The notes beneath the pieces were generated by a model that was not told where the DNA came from, made no database searches, and saw nothing but the letters and a program-made list of their open reading frames with translations. Made by a program: the position numbers and the translations under genes. From NCBI GenBank assembly GCA_003671185.1, contig QWPN01000140.1, positions 1 to 39,218 of the forward strand: DNA of 39,218 bases, in the 5' to 3' direction. This document shows, in pieces, positions 9,900 to 19,051 of this stretch. The first letter of the stretch is position 1, and the number at the start of each line of letters is the position of its first letter. This DNA comes from Planctomycetota bacterium (lineage in GTDB: Bacteria; Planctomycetota; Planctomycetia; Pirellulales; UBA1268).

Positions 9900-10591
9900 C
9901 ACTGCCCCCACGCGTAGCCGCGGCCGCGGACGGTGAGCACCCTGCTCGGGCGGGCCGGATCATCGCCGAGTTTCTCGCGCAGCCGCATCACGTGCATGTC
10001 GATCGTGCGCGTGGTCACGCCGCGTGGGTCGAGCTGCCAGACCCGCTGCAGCAATTCCTCGCGGCTGATGACCCTGCCGGCGTTCGCGGCCAGGTATGCC
10101 GCCAGTTCCGCCTCCTTCTCGGAGAGCTCCGTGCGGCTGCCGTCACCGTGCCGCACCTCGCGGCGGGCCAGGTCGATTGTCATCTCGCCGCAGGTGATCG
10201 CTGCCACCGGCCGCGGCCGCTCCGGCGACCGCCGCAGCACGGCCTCCACGCGGGCCAAGAGTTCGCGGACGCTGAACGGCTTGACCACGTAGTCATCGGC
10301 GCCCAGCCGCAGGCCCTCGACCTTGTCCTGCTCGGCACCGCGTGCCGTGAGCAGGATCACCGGCAGCGTGGGCCGCGTCTGGCGGACACGCCGCAGGATC
10401 TCCAGCCCGTCGCCGCCCGGGAGCACGACGTCGAGGAGCAGCAGGTCGCAGGCGGCGGTCGTGGCCAGCGTGAGTCCCGCGGCGCCGTCGGCCGCTTCCA
10501 GCACGCCGTAACCGGCGAAGGTCAGCGCGGCGACGATGCCGCGGCGGATGGCGGGGTCGTCCTCGACGGTGAGCACGCGGGGGGGCGTCAT
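9899..10591 (-). CDS. OmpR/PhoB-family response regulator
   Basis: MTPPRVLTVEDDPAIRRG..LLLLDVVLPGGDGLEIL..LTARG..GADDYVVKPFS; winged helix ELAAYLAANAGRVISREELLQRVW..TRTIDMHVMRLREKLGDD; overlaps kinase start (TGATG). Confidence 0.95.
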   Translation of the reverse strand: MTPPRVLTVEDDPAIRRGIVAALTFAGYGVLEAADGAAGLTLATTAACDLLLLDVVLPGGDGLEILRRVRQTRPTLPVILLTARGAEQDKVEGLRLGADDYVVKPFSVRELLARVEAVLRRSPERPRPVAAITCGEMTIDLARREVRHGDGSRTELSEKEAELAAYLAANAGRVISREELLQRVWQLDPRGVTTRTIDMHVMRLREKLGDDPARPSRVLTVRGRGYAWGQ

Positions 10592-11190
10592 GGGGAGGCC
10601 GTGATCGTCTGCAGGATCGAATGCGGGCCGGCGGCGTGCGTCCGGTCCGCCAACTCGCCGGCGAAGGGAATCCTCGTCGCGGTCACGTCGAGGAGGGGTT
10701 TCAGTTCATGGACGTTCGTGTAGCCGTAGGCGTGGAGGACGTTGAAGGTGTGCACGTTGAGCGAGGCGCGAAACGACTTTTCGGGGAAGGCGCGGACCTC
10801 GTTCTCGAAGTTGTTGTTGCAGTAGATGAGCACGCGGCTGCGTTTGTCGGGGATGACGGCGGCCAACTCCGCCTCCGTCATGTCGGGCAGGGACAGGTTG
10901 CGGGCCCCGCGCACATGGAGGAGCCGATACTTCTCGGCACTGCGGGCGTCGAGGATCACCGTGGCGGGGTCGCCGGCCAGTTCCAGGAATTCCTCCTCGC
11001 TCACGCGTCGCGATTCGCGCAGGTCGGCCACCTCGGCCACCTGCCGGGCGAACCCCGCGTAGTCGATGAGCCGGTTGCCCTCGTCGGCCCGGGCCTGCGG
11101 GCCGCAGGCCGCGGCGACGAACAGGGTGGAGAGCAGGAGGCGGAAGACCGGCAGACGACGGATGTCAGCAGCGAGGCAGGGCGCGGTCAT
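10588..11190 (-). CDS. Secreted rhodanese-domain protein
   Basis: Signal peptide; VILDARSAEKYRLLHVRGARNLSLPD, LIYCNNNFENE active-site Cys loop; ATGA overlap with response regulator. Confidence 0.85.
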   Translation of the reverse strand: MTAPCLAADIRRLPVFRLLLSTLFVAAACGPQARADEGNRLIDYAGFARQVAEVADLRESRRVSEEEFLELAGDPATVILDARSAEKYRLLHVRGARNLSLPDMTEAELAAVIPDKRSRVLIYCNNNFENEVRAFPEKSFRASLNVHTFNVLHAYGYTNVHELKPLLDVTATRIPFAGELADRTHAAGPHSILQTITASP

Positions 11191-11318
11191 GGGAGGATCC
11201 TCTCACGGGGCCGTGCGGCCGCCGGTGCCCCCGGCGCCGCCGCACACCGGAAAGTATCGGTATCCGGGCCGCCTCCGTGGGTAACGGCTGCGCAACGACG
11301 ATTTCCCCCGCCGCAGGG

Positions 11319-13007
11319 TCAGTTGCCGTCGAGTCGCCGCGGCTGGAGGGGCTCGATGGGCCGGATCCAGATCGAGCGGAACTGCACCGGGTTGACGTGC
11401 TCCTGCAGCATCAACGGCAACTCATCGGCGTGGGCCTGGTAGCGCGGCGGCTCGTGCCACACGGTCGGCCCCTTGAGTTCCATGTCGGTGTGGATGGCGA
11501 CGCCGTTGTGCAGCACGCTGATCCGGGCGGGCTGCTCCAGCGATCCATCGGCGCTGAACCGCGGCCGCCGAAACAGGATGTCGAAGGTCTGCCACTCGCC
11601 CGGCCGGCGGCAGGCGTTCACCGCCGGCGGTTGCTGCTTGTAGATGGCCCCGCACTGGCCGTCAGGATAGGTTACCGGCGCGGTGGTGCCGTCCTCGAAG
11701 GAATCGAGGATCTGCACCTCGTACAGGCCCATCAGGTAGACGCCGGAGTTGCCGCGGCCCTGCCCTTTGCCGGTGGGGGGAGTTGGGGTGCGGAACTCGA
11801 CGTGCAGTTGGCAGTCGCCGAAAGCCTGTTTCGTCTGGATGCTGCCGCCGCGCCGCACGGTCGCCACGCCGTCGGCCACCTGCCAGCGCTCGCCCCCCTC
11901 CCAGGCCTCGAGGCTGCGGCCGCCGAAGAGCATGATGGCGTCGGAAGGCGGGGGCACGGGACCGGCCGGGGGCGGCCCCGGATCGACGACCGGGGGCCTT
12001 GGCCATTCGATGTCCATCAGCCACTCGCCGCTGGAATGCTTGGTGCCGCGGAGTTGCAGCCGCCGCGCCCGCAGCGCGGCCCCGATCCGTCCCGCCTTGG
12101 CCTCGGCCTCGGCGACCGGCAGCCCGTCCCCCATCTCCGGCCGCGTGTGGCCGGCCGCAGCCAGGTAGGCATCGCGCAGGAGCTTCATCCGCGCCGTCGC
12201 GTCGGGAAGGAAGTCGGCGAGTTTGGCCGGCAGGTCGTCCGGCACGGCCTTCTCGCCGGCGATGCCCGCCACCACGGCGCGGCAGATGGCCCAGTGGCCC
12301 TCGTCGCCGGGGTGCACGGTGTCGTTCGAGAACACGAAGGCCGGATCCTCGGCCCGCCGTTTATCGAGAGCCGCCCGCATCGGCCCGTGCACGTCGATGA
12401 CGAGCCAGCCGGCGGCCCGCTTCGACACCAGCCACTTCGAGTATTCGGTGAGCACGGCGTCGTAGTCCACCGAACCGGCCGGCCCGGCCTTGCCGGGCCG
12501 CGCGTCGTAGACGGGTGGCGTGAGGTGGATGATCTTGGCGCCGGCCTTCTCTGCCGCGGCGTGCAACCGCTCGGTGCCGGCCTGGAACTTCGCGAACCGT
12601 TCCTTGTCGAGCGGCTGGTAGATGCCGCAGTTCATGCCATAGCAGGCGATCACCACATCGGGCTTCACAACCCGCAGCACGCGACCGAGCCGTTCGGCGA
12701 GGTCGGGTCGGGGAAACTTGCCGCCGGCATGCCCCTCCTCGGAGAGGCCGGACACGGTCTCGCTGGGGAGTCCGCAGTTGATCACTTCGGCATCGAGCCC
12801 TTGTGACTCCATCCAGGCCGCGAAGTCGGCCACCCAGCGGCCGTCGTGGGTGATCGAGTCACCAAGCACGAGCACCCGCTTCGCCTTTTCCAGGGCGGCC
12901 CGGGGCGAGCCGCCGTCGGCGGCGCCGGCCGGCGTTGCGACGAGGCCGACGAGGGTGGCGCAGGCAGCGAGCAGCGGCCGGATCGACACGGGTCGGGACG
13001 TGATCAT
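11319..13007 (-). CDS. SGNH/GDSL hydrolase fused to DUF1080 (3-keto-disaccharide hydrolase) domain, secreted
   Basis: RVLVLGDSITHDGRWVADF, VINCGLPSETVSG, VIACYGMNCGIY; C-term MLFGGRSLEAWEGG..LHVEFRTP..GNSGVYLMGLYEVQILDSF..CGAIYKQQPP. Confidence 0.88.
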   Translation of the reverse strand: MITSRPVSIRPLLAACATLVGLVATPAGAADGGSPRAALEKAKRVLVLGDSITHDGRWVADFAAWMESQGLDAEVINCGLPSETVSGLSEEGHAGGKFPRPDLAERLGRVLRVVKPDVVIACYGMNCGIYQPLDKERFAKFQAGTERLHAAAEKAGAKIIHLTPPVYDARPGKAGPAGSVDYDAVLTEYSKWLVSKRAAGWLVIDVHGPMRAALDKRRAEDPAFVFSNDTVHPGDEGHWAICRAVVAGIAGEKAVPDDLPAKLADFLPDATARMKLLRDAYLAAAGHTRPEMGDGLPVAEAEAKAGRIGAALRARRLQLRGTKHSSGEWLMDIEWPRPPVVDPGPPPAGPVPPPSDAIMLFGGRSLEAWEGGERWQVADGVATVRRGGSIQTKQAFGDCQLHVEFRTPTPPTGKGQGRGNSGVYLMGLYEVQILDSFEDGTTAPVTYPDGQCGAIYKQQPPAVNACRRPGEWQTFDILFRRPRFSADGSLEQPARISVLHNGVAIHTDMELKGPTVWHEPPRYQAHADELPLMLQEHVNPVQFRSIWIRPIEPLQPRRLDGN

Positions 13008-14683
13008 GGTGTTTTCCCCGCTTTCGTGCTGGCTGCGATCGGCCCGGGCTTGGCCCCGGCACGGATCGCGAACAGGTGGCTCTTGTTGGCGATGTACAGC
13101 GTGCCCCCGGCGACGATCGGCGTGGAATAGACGCTGTTGCCCATGTTCACCTCGGCGAGCAGTTCCTTCTCGCGGCCCAGCTTGAACACCGAGATGTCGC
13201 CGTCCTCGTCGCCGATGTAGACCTTGCCGTCGGCGATCAGGGGCGATCCCCAGCTGGCCGCCAGCATGTCGTGCGTCCAGATCGGCTTGCCCGTCTTCAC
13301 GTCGAGGCAGTGGAACAGCCCGCTGAAGTCGGCCACGTAGAGCAGGCCGTCCTTGATGGCCACGGTGCCGCAGGTGCGATGCATCGTCTCCTCGAAGGCG
13401 AGTTTGCCGTTCGAGTCGGCGTCGAAGCCCGCGTAGTGCCAGATGGCTGCGGAGTTGGGATTGGGCCGGGCCACTTCGCCCTGCTCCTTGATCACCGCCT
13501 GCTCGCGGCGGCGGGGCAGGGGCTTGCCCGGATCGTTGACGCTCACCGCCAGTTCACTCGACACGTCTCCGCGCTTGGTGGGGTCGATGCACCACAGGTG
13601 CCCCACGCCCTCGCCGTGCTCCGGATCCTCGCCCACCGCCACGTACACGAGGCCCTCGTGGATCACCGGCGTGCCGATCACGTGGTTGCGGTCGGCCCGG
13701 CCGCCCAGCGTGTACTTCGACTCCTTGGGGTTGCAGTCAAACTCCCAGAGTTTCTTCGCCTTGCCGCGCTCGCCGCGGGCATCGAAGGAATAGAGCCAGC
13801 CGTCACCGCCACCGAACAGCACCTGCGGCACGCCTCCCAGTTCGGCGTAGGACGGGCTCGACCACTGCCCGTGCAGCACGTTGGCCCCCGGCGTGTTGTC
13901 GGCCCACAGCACCTTGCCGTCGCGCTTGTCGACGCAGAGGAAACTGGGCGCCTGGGCGTTGGGCAGGTTGATGTGCCCCTCGTCGACGCCGTTGCTCGTG
14001 TTCACGAACAAGAAGTCACCGGCGCTGGTCACGCTGCAGGAGCACATGTTGTGCTGCGAGACGCCGAGTTCCTTCATCATGTCGAGCGCCCAGACGACGT
14101 CGGCCTCGTCGTCGGCCTGCACCTTCTCCGTGGTCAAGGGGCCGTCGTTCTCGCCGTCGCGGAAGCCCTCGGTGTCGAGGCACTTCACCTCCCCGCGGCT
14201 GGTGACGTACCAGAGCCGGTCGCCCTCCACGAGCGGCGCGCAGCAGATGCCCTGCAGGGGCCAGTCGTGCACGCGGCCCGTGGGCAGCTTCTCGCTGGAA
14301 TCCTGCCAGAGGAAGGAGCCGTCCTTGGCGTCGAAGGCCAGCAGGCAGCCCAGGTCGATGGCCGGGGGATAACGCTTCAGCCAGCCCTTGCCGTTGTTGC
14401 TGCCCACGTAGGCCTTGCCGCCGGCCACCACCGGGTTGCCGTAACTCTGGCTCCCCAGCGCCGCCACCCAGGCCACGTTTTCGCTCGTCTCCGGCTTCCA
14501 GGCGCCACTGTCAGGGTCGAAGTCACCGGCCGCCCATTCCACGGGCAGCCCGGTGGCATCGGGGACATTGTTCCGCTGCGGCGAACCGCCCCACTGGTTC
14601 CAGTCGGCGGCCGCAGCCGCGGCCGCCAGGACCGCGAGGCAGGACGTCACGGACACGATTTTTCGAACGGCGTACCTGGTCAC
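13004..14683 (-). CDS. PQQ-binding-like beta-propeller repeat protein
   Basis: DWNQWGGSPQRNNVPD, YGNPVVAGGKAYVGSNNG, SPLIADGKVYIGDEDGDISVFKLG; GTG start overlapping upstream stop (GTGA). Confidence 0.87.
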   Translation of the reverse strand: MTRYAVRKIVSVTSCLAVLAAAAAAADWNQWGGSPQRNNVPDATGLPVEWAAGDFDPDSGAWKPETSENVAWVAALGSQSYGNPVVAGGKAYVGSNNGKGWLKRYPPAIDLGCLLAFDAKDGSFLWQDSSEKLPTGRVHDWPLQGICCAPLVEGDRLWYVTSRGEVKCLDTEGFRDGENDGPLTTEKVQADDEADVVWALDMMKELGVSQHNMCSCSVTSAGDFLFVNTSNGVDEGHINLPNAQAPSFLCVDKRDGKVLWADNTPGANVLHGQWSSPSYAELGGVPQVLFGGGDGWLYSFDARGERGKAKKLWEFDCNPKESKYTLGGRADRNHVIGTPVIHEGLVYVAVGEDPEHGEGVGHLWCIDPTKRGDVSSELAVSVNDPGKPLPRRREQAVIKEQGEVARPNPNSAAIWHYAGFDADSNGKLAFEETMHRTCGTVAIKDGLLYVADFSGLFHCLDVKTGKPIWTHDMLAASWGSPLIADGKVYIGDEDGDISVFKLGREKELLAEVNMGNSVYSTPIVAGGTLYIANKSHLFAIRAGAKPGPIAASTKAGKTP

Positions 14684-17046
14684 TTCGCTGCCTCCACGGA
14701 AACGTTGTCGATGTAGATTTCGGAGTCCTTCGAGTTGCCGAAGAAGCCGGGGCTGCCCTGGCGGTTGCCGGACTCGTGCACGGCCTCGATCGTCCAGGCC
14801 GCGGGCTCGTCGGTTCCGCGCGGCCAGACCTTCCCCCGCAACTGGACGAACTCGTCCATGTCCGAGGTCGCCGCGTGCGAGCGCACCTCGAACTTCATCG
14901 TGTACCAGCGACCAGCCTCCCAGGCGAAGGGGATCGTCTTCGAGAAGTGTGTGGCCACCTGTGGCGGCCACGACCGCACCTGCAGCTGCTGCGCCGCCCC
15001 CATCAGGTCGAGCGTGTAGCGCTGGGCGATGAGCCCCATGTCGGGCATCCGCGCCTTCTCCAGGGCCGCCGGGTTAGCGAAGGCCTTGGTGAAGGCGTCG
15101 GCATCCGTCGCGGCGGATTTCGGCGCGTCCGATGCCGGCGACCCCGGCTTTTCCACACCTGTCTCCTGGGCGCGGAAGTCGGCCCGGATGACGTAGTCGT
15201 GCAGGCCGATGGGGCCGATCCAGCCCTGGCTGCGGGTGCCCTTGGGGATCGTCGTCACCTTCACCAGGCACTTCGAGCCATCGACCGTACGGACCACGTG
15301 CCGGTAGCGCATGCCGATCCAGGGCAGCGGTGGCTCCCCCTTGACGACGCTCGTCTTGGGATCGGCCACGAGCGGCACATCCTCGAAGTCGAACGTCCAG
15401 GGGAGGGGCGGCATGGAGCGGATCCGCGCCTTGCCCTCCAAGCCGCCGACCTTGGCGGTGACGATCGCCGCCGCGTGCTTGTCCGCGGGGGCGGTGTAGC
15501 CGCCGCTCGCGGACACTGCGCCGGCCGTCGTGGAGAACTCGGCCGGCGATTCCTTCACGAACCTGCCGGCGGCGTCGTAGAGCCGCACGTGCAGCGCGAT
15601 CGTCTCACCGGCGGCCACCTGCGCCTCGGCCGGCACGACCTGCACCCAGGCCGGCTCGCCCGGCGGCTCTTTCCGCGTGTCGATCGAGACCCGTGCTGGC
15701 CGGCCGCCGGTCGCCGCTTTCGCGGCAGCGGCCTCGGGCTTGCTGCCCAGGCAATAAAGCCGGGCGCCGGTGGTGAGGTAGATGAGTCCCTGCCAGGCGA
15801 TCGGCGACGCGGTCACCTCATCCTCCTCGTCGAGTCGCATCCGATTGACGAATTTCAGGCCCTCCTTCGTCGGCTCCAGCACGTGCCAGCCGCTCGTGGA
15901 GCAGACGTAGAGTTTTCCGTCGGCCACCAGCGGGCTGCCGCGCACGATCGTGCCCAGCAGTTTCACCGGCTTGCCCACCGCCTCCCCCGTCGCCTTGTCG
16001 CAGACGAAGATCTTCGCGCCGTCGTCGATGAAGTAGACGCGATCGCCGAGGACGATCGGCATCGACCGGCCGTCCATCACGCCCTTCTTCTGCCAGATCA
16101 CGTTCGTGGCCGTGATGTCGCCCGAGCCTGCGCCCTTGAAGGCGGTCGCCGAGCCCATGGTGGTGTTGTCGAGATTCTCCTCGGCCTGCGAGATGTAGAC
16201 CGTCTCCCCATCGACCAGCGGGGCGACGTTCAGGCCGCGCCGCGACAGCTTGAAATTCCACACCGCCTTGCCCGTGCGGGGCTGGAGATTCCACACACTG
16301 CCGTCGCTCGACCCGAACACCAGCGCCGCCTGGCCGCCGAGGGTGCACAGCGAGGGTGTGCTGTAGGTCGTGTCCTCAGGCAGTTCCTTGGTGCCGTTCA
16401 TCCAGCGGACCGCGCCGGTCGTGGCATCCATGCCCAGGAAGCGGTGCGCGGGACGTGCGGTGTCGCCCCAGCCGGTGACCACGGCACTGGCGATCACGAG
16501 ATCCTCGAACACCACCGGGATGTTGGTCCGGCCGCCGTAGGTGGAGAGGAACCCGAACTCTTCGTGGAGCGATCGCTGCCACTTCGTCTTGCCCGTCTCG
16601 GCGTCGATGGCCGTGAAGACGCCGCACACGCCGTGGGCGAAGACCGTCTTGGTGGCGGGGTCGGCGATCACCGCCGACCAGCCGACGCGCTCGGCCGGCA
16701 CGTCGGAGAGATAGACGTTGAAGACATTCTCCCAGAGCTTTTTCCCGGTGAGGGCGTCGAGGCAGAGCACCTTCTCCGCCTCCTCCTTCGTGCCCGGCTT
16801 GTGACGCACGAGCGTGTAGAGCTTGCCGCCCATGATCACGGGCGTGGAGATGCCGCCGGCCTCCGCGTTCTTCCAGAGCACGTTCTCGCCCTGCTCGGGG
16901 TCGAACGACGTGACCAGCGTTCCGCCGGCAGCCTGCCGGTTCTCGTCCTGGCCCCGCCAGTCCGGCCAGTCCTGGGCGCGGGCGGCGGCTGCAAGCAGCA
17001 GGAGCGGGGCCAGGTGGGCGAACGATCTCATGCGCATCTCCATCAC
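14680..17046 (-). CDS. PQQ-binding-like beta-propeller repeat protein with C-terminal Ig-like/jelly-roll-like region
   Basis: Signal peptide; QDWPDWRGQDENRQAAGG, STPVIMGGKLYTLVRH, GSPLVADGKLYVCSTSG; C-term WTFDFEDVPLVADPK..DYVIRADFRAQE. Confidence 0.87.
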   Translation of the reverse strand: MMEMRMRSFAHLAPLLLLAAAARAQDWPDWRGQDENRQAAGGTLVTSFDPEQGENVLWKNAEAGGISTPVIMGGKLYTLVRHKPGTKEEAEKVLCLDALTGKKLWENVFNVYLSDVPAERVGWSAVIADPATKTVFAHGVCGVFTAIDAETGKTKWQRSLHEEFGFLSTYGGRTNIPVVFEDLVIASAVVTGWGDTARPAHRFLGMDATTGAVRWMNGTKELPEDTTYSTPSLCTLGGQAALVFGSSDGSVWNLQPRTGKAVWNFKLSRRGLNVAPLVDGETVYISQAEENLDNTTMGSATAFKGAGSGDITATNVIWQKKGVMDGRSMPIVLGDRVYFIDDGAKIFVCDKATGEAVGKPVKLLGTIVRGSPLVADGKLYVCSTSGWHVLEPTKEGLKFVNRMRLDEEDEVTASPIAWQGLIYLTTGARLYCLGSKPEAAAAKAATGGRPARVSIDTRKEPPGEPAWVQVVPAEAQVAAGETIALHVRLYDAAGRFVKESPAEFSTTAGAVSASGGYTAPADKHAAAIVTAKVGGLEGKARIRSMPPLPWTFDFEDVPLVADPKTSVVKGEPPLPWIGMRYRHVVRTVDGSKCLVKVTTIPKGTRSQGWIGPIGLHDYVIRADFRAQETGVEKPGSPASDAPKSAATDADAFTKAFANPAALEKARMPDMGLIAQRYTLDLMGAAQQLQVRSWPPQVATHFSKTIPFAWEAGRWYTMKFEVRSHAATSDMDEFVQLRGKVWPRGTDEPAAWTIEAVHESGNRQGSPGFFGNSKDSEIYIDNVSVEAAK

Positions 17047-18323
17047 TCTCCGAGGCCCGCCGCCTTGGCGGCAGCCGGCAGGTCAGGATCGACGATACCC
17101 CGGGCGCCGCGCCCCTGCAGGATGCGGTCGGCCGAGTCGGCGCGGATACCGGCGGTGTCGGCATCCCACCAGCGGCGCCGGACGGCGACCGCGGGTTCCG
17201 CCAGCGGCCGCACCACCCGCATGCCGACCCCCAGCGCCGGCTCCTCCGTGTACCACCAGGGGCTCTTGGGCAGGTTGGGGTCGACGTCCTTCCAGTCGGG
17301 GTCTTGCGTCGTACCACCGGCGTCGCGGGAGCCGCGCCGGGCTGCGCTGCGGCACTGCGGGGCTTCGTCGTAGTAGGCGCCGCCGCGCAGCACGCGAGGG
17401 TAGAGCCGCTGCGGCCACTCGATGGCGGCGGTCGCCTCGACAGGCTGGTCGAAGGCCGCCTGCCGGGCGTAGCCGCCCGCCACGAGTTCGTCCACGACCC
17501 ACTCGGCGACGTTGCCGTGCATGTCGTGCAGCCCCCAGGCGTTGGGCTTCCTGCTCCCCACGGCATGCGTGGTGTCGTCGGCGTTGGCGGCGAACCAGGC
17601 GAACTCCGCCAGCGCCTCCGCGGAGTCGGCCGCGTGCCAGGGCAGTTCACTGCCGGCCCGGCAGGCGTACTCCCACTCCGCTTCCGACGGCAGGCGGTAG
17701 AACCGGCCAGTGAGGCCGCTGAGCCACTTCGTGTATTGGCGGGCGGCGAACTGCGTCATCGTGGCAGCCGGCAGGGCGGGGTCATCTCCGTGCGTGAACG
17801 TGGTGGTCGGGTCGTAGAGATTCGAGGGTGCGGTGACGGCGTCGGCCTCGTTGGCTGCGGTCACCGGCCGCAGCGCGGCGGCCTCGAGCGCCTTGAACAG
17901 GTCGCAGGCCGCCATGTAGCGGCGGTATTCGGCCCAGCTGACCTCGCAGCGGCCCATCCAGAACGGATCGATACGGACGGTGAAGGTCGGCCCTTCGGTG
18001 TCGGTCCGGCCCAATTCGTCGGCCGGGCTGCCCATGCGGAAGGTGCCGCCGGGCACGGGGATCATGCGGAACGTGACGTCCGTGCCGGGGATCGTCTCGT
18101 CGTAGGGCACCATCCAGCCATCGGGAACCTGCACGGCCGGGCCCTGGGCCGGCCGCTCTGCGACGACGCCCAACGGCGGCCACGGGCCAATCGCGGCCTG
18201 GGGCCGGGGGCTCGCGGCGAGATCCGCATCGCCGGCCCGGCAGACGGTGACCACGACCAGCGTCGCCACCCAGAGTGGCGCGACTTTCAGGGCGGCACCG
18301 GAAGCCGTCGGCAGGCGGGGCAT
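17043..18323 (-). CDS. SUMF1/formylglycine-generating-enzyme-family protein (probably non-catalytic for FGly)
   Basis: GGTFRMGSPADELGRTDTEGP, YRLPSEAEWEYACRAGSELPW, GLHDMHGNVAEWV, VLRGGAYYDEAPQCRSAARRG..GVGMRVVRP; ATGA overlap with next gene. Confidence 0.9.
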   Translation of the reverse strand: MPRLPTASGAALKVAPLWVATLVVVTVCRAGDADLAASPRPQAAIGPWPPLGVVAERPAQGPAVQVPDGWMVPYDETIPGTDVTFRMIPVPGGTFRMGSPADELGRTDTEGPTFTVRIDPFWMGRCEVSWAEYRRYMAACDLFKALEAAALRPVTAANEADAVTAPSNLYDPTTTFTHGDDPALPAATMTQFAARQYTKWLSGLTGRFYRLPSEAEWEYACRAGSELPWHAADSAEALAEFAWFAANADDTTHAVGSRKPNAWGLHDMHGNVAEWVVDELVAGGYARQAAFDQPVEATAAIEWPQRLYPRVLRGGAYYDEAPQCRSAARRGSRDAGGTTQDPDWKDVDPNLPKSPWWYTEEPALGVGMRVVRPLAEPAVAVRRRWWDADTAGIRADSADRILQGRGARGIVDPDLPAAAKAAGLGE

Positions 18324-18432
18324 GGCGGGGTCGGCCGGCGGGAGTGCGGGCGGATGTCCGGGACGGGGAGCCGGGGAAACTCGTAGAGTGTACCGTGCCG
18401 TCAGCCCCCCGCCCACACGCCGGTCACGAGCC

Positions 18433-18960
18433 TTGTCCAGCCCCAAGCCCAACCGTCCCGCCGCCCGCAAGCCCGCCCCCCGCGCCGACGACAAGCCGGC
18501 CGAGAGGGTCGTGGCCGAGAACCGCAAGGCCCGGCACGAGTACGAGATCGTCGACACGCTGGAGTGCGGCATCGCGCTGGTGGGCAGCGAGGTGAAGAGC
18601 CTGCGGGTGGGACGCATGTCGCTCGACGAGGCCTACGGCCGCGTGGACGGCGGCGAGGTCTGGCTGATCGGCTGCGACATCCCCGAGTATGAGAAGGCCA
18701 ACCAACTCAACCACCAGCCGAAGCGGCCGCGCAAACTCCTGCTGCACCGCCGCGAGATCGGCCGCTTCGCGGGGCAGGCCTTCGAGAAGGGGCTCACGCT
18801 CGTGCCCCTGAAGATGTACTTCAAGAACGGCCGGGTGAAGGTGCTCGTGGGGATCGGCCGCGGCCGCAAGGTCCACGACAAGCGGCAGAAGCTCAAGGCC
18901 GACACCGCCCGCCGCGACATCGAAGCCGCACTGCGCGGCCGCAACCGCGGCGGCCGCTGA
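18433..18960 (+). CDS. smpB: SsrA-binding protein SmpB (probable TTG start)
   Basis: ENRKARHEYEIVDTLECGIALVGSEVKSLRVGRMSLDEAYGRVDGGEVWLIGCDIPEY..HQPKRPRKLLLHRREI..YFKNGRVKVLVGIGRGRKVHDKR. Confidence 0.93.
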   Translation: MSSPKPNRPAARKPAPRADDKPAERVVAENRKARHEYEIVDTLECGIALVGSEVKSLRVGRMSLDEAYGRVDGGEVWLIGCDIPEYEKANQLNHQPKRPRKLLLHRREIGRFAGQAFEKGLTLVPLKMYFKNGRVKVLVGIGRGRKVHDKRQKLKADTARRDIEAALRGRNRGGR

Positions 18961-18976
18961 AGTTGGCCGGGCCGAC

Positions 18977-19010
18977 CGTTCGGGGGAACAGCAAGGCATT
19001 CCCCCGAACG
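18977..19010. terminator. Perfect 12-bp inverted repeat, candidate bidirectional terminator between convergent genes
   Basis: CGTTCGGGGGAA-cagcaaggca-TTCCCCCGAACG between smpB stop (18960) and the minus-strand ORF stop (19052). Confidence 0.65.
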
Positions 19011-19017
19011 ACCGCCT

Positions 19018-19042
19018 GCGCGGGCCGTGCACGGCCCCGCGC
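19018..19042. repeat. Near-perfect palindrome following the hairpin
   Basis: GCGCGGGCCGTGCACGGCC(C)CGCGC; centre GGGCCGTGCACGGCCC perfect, one bulged C. Confidence 0.6.
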
Positions 19043-19051
19043 CAAAGCCGA

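Noticed and set aside
13076-14716. 546-aa plus-strand ORF
   Set aside because: Antisense shadow of the PQQ propeller gene.
14776-17373. 865-aa plus-strand ORF
   Set aside because: Fully antisense to the PQQ/SUMF1 genes, compositionally spurious (RRG, HRVP, ARGD repeats).
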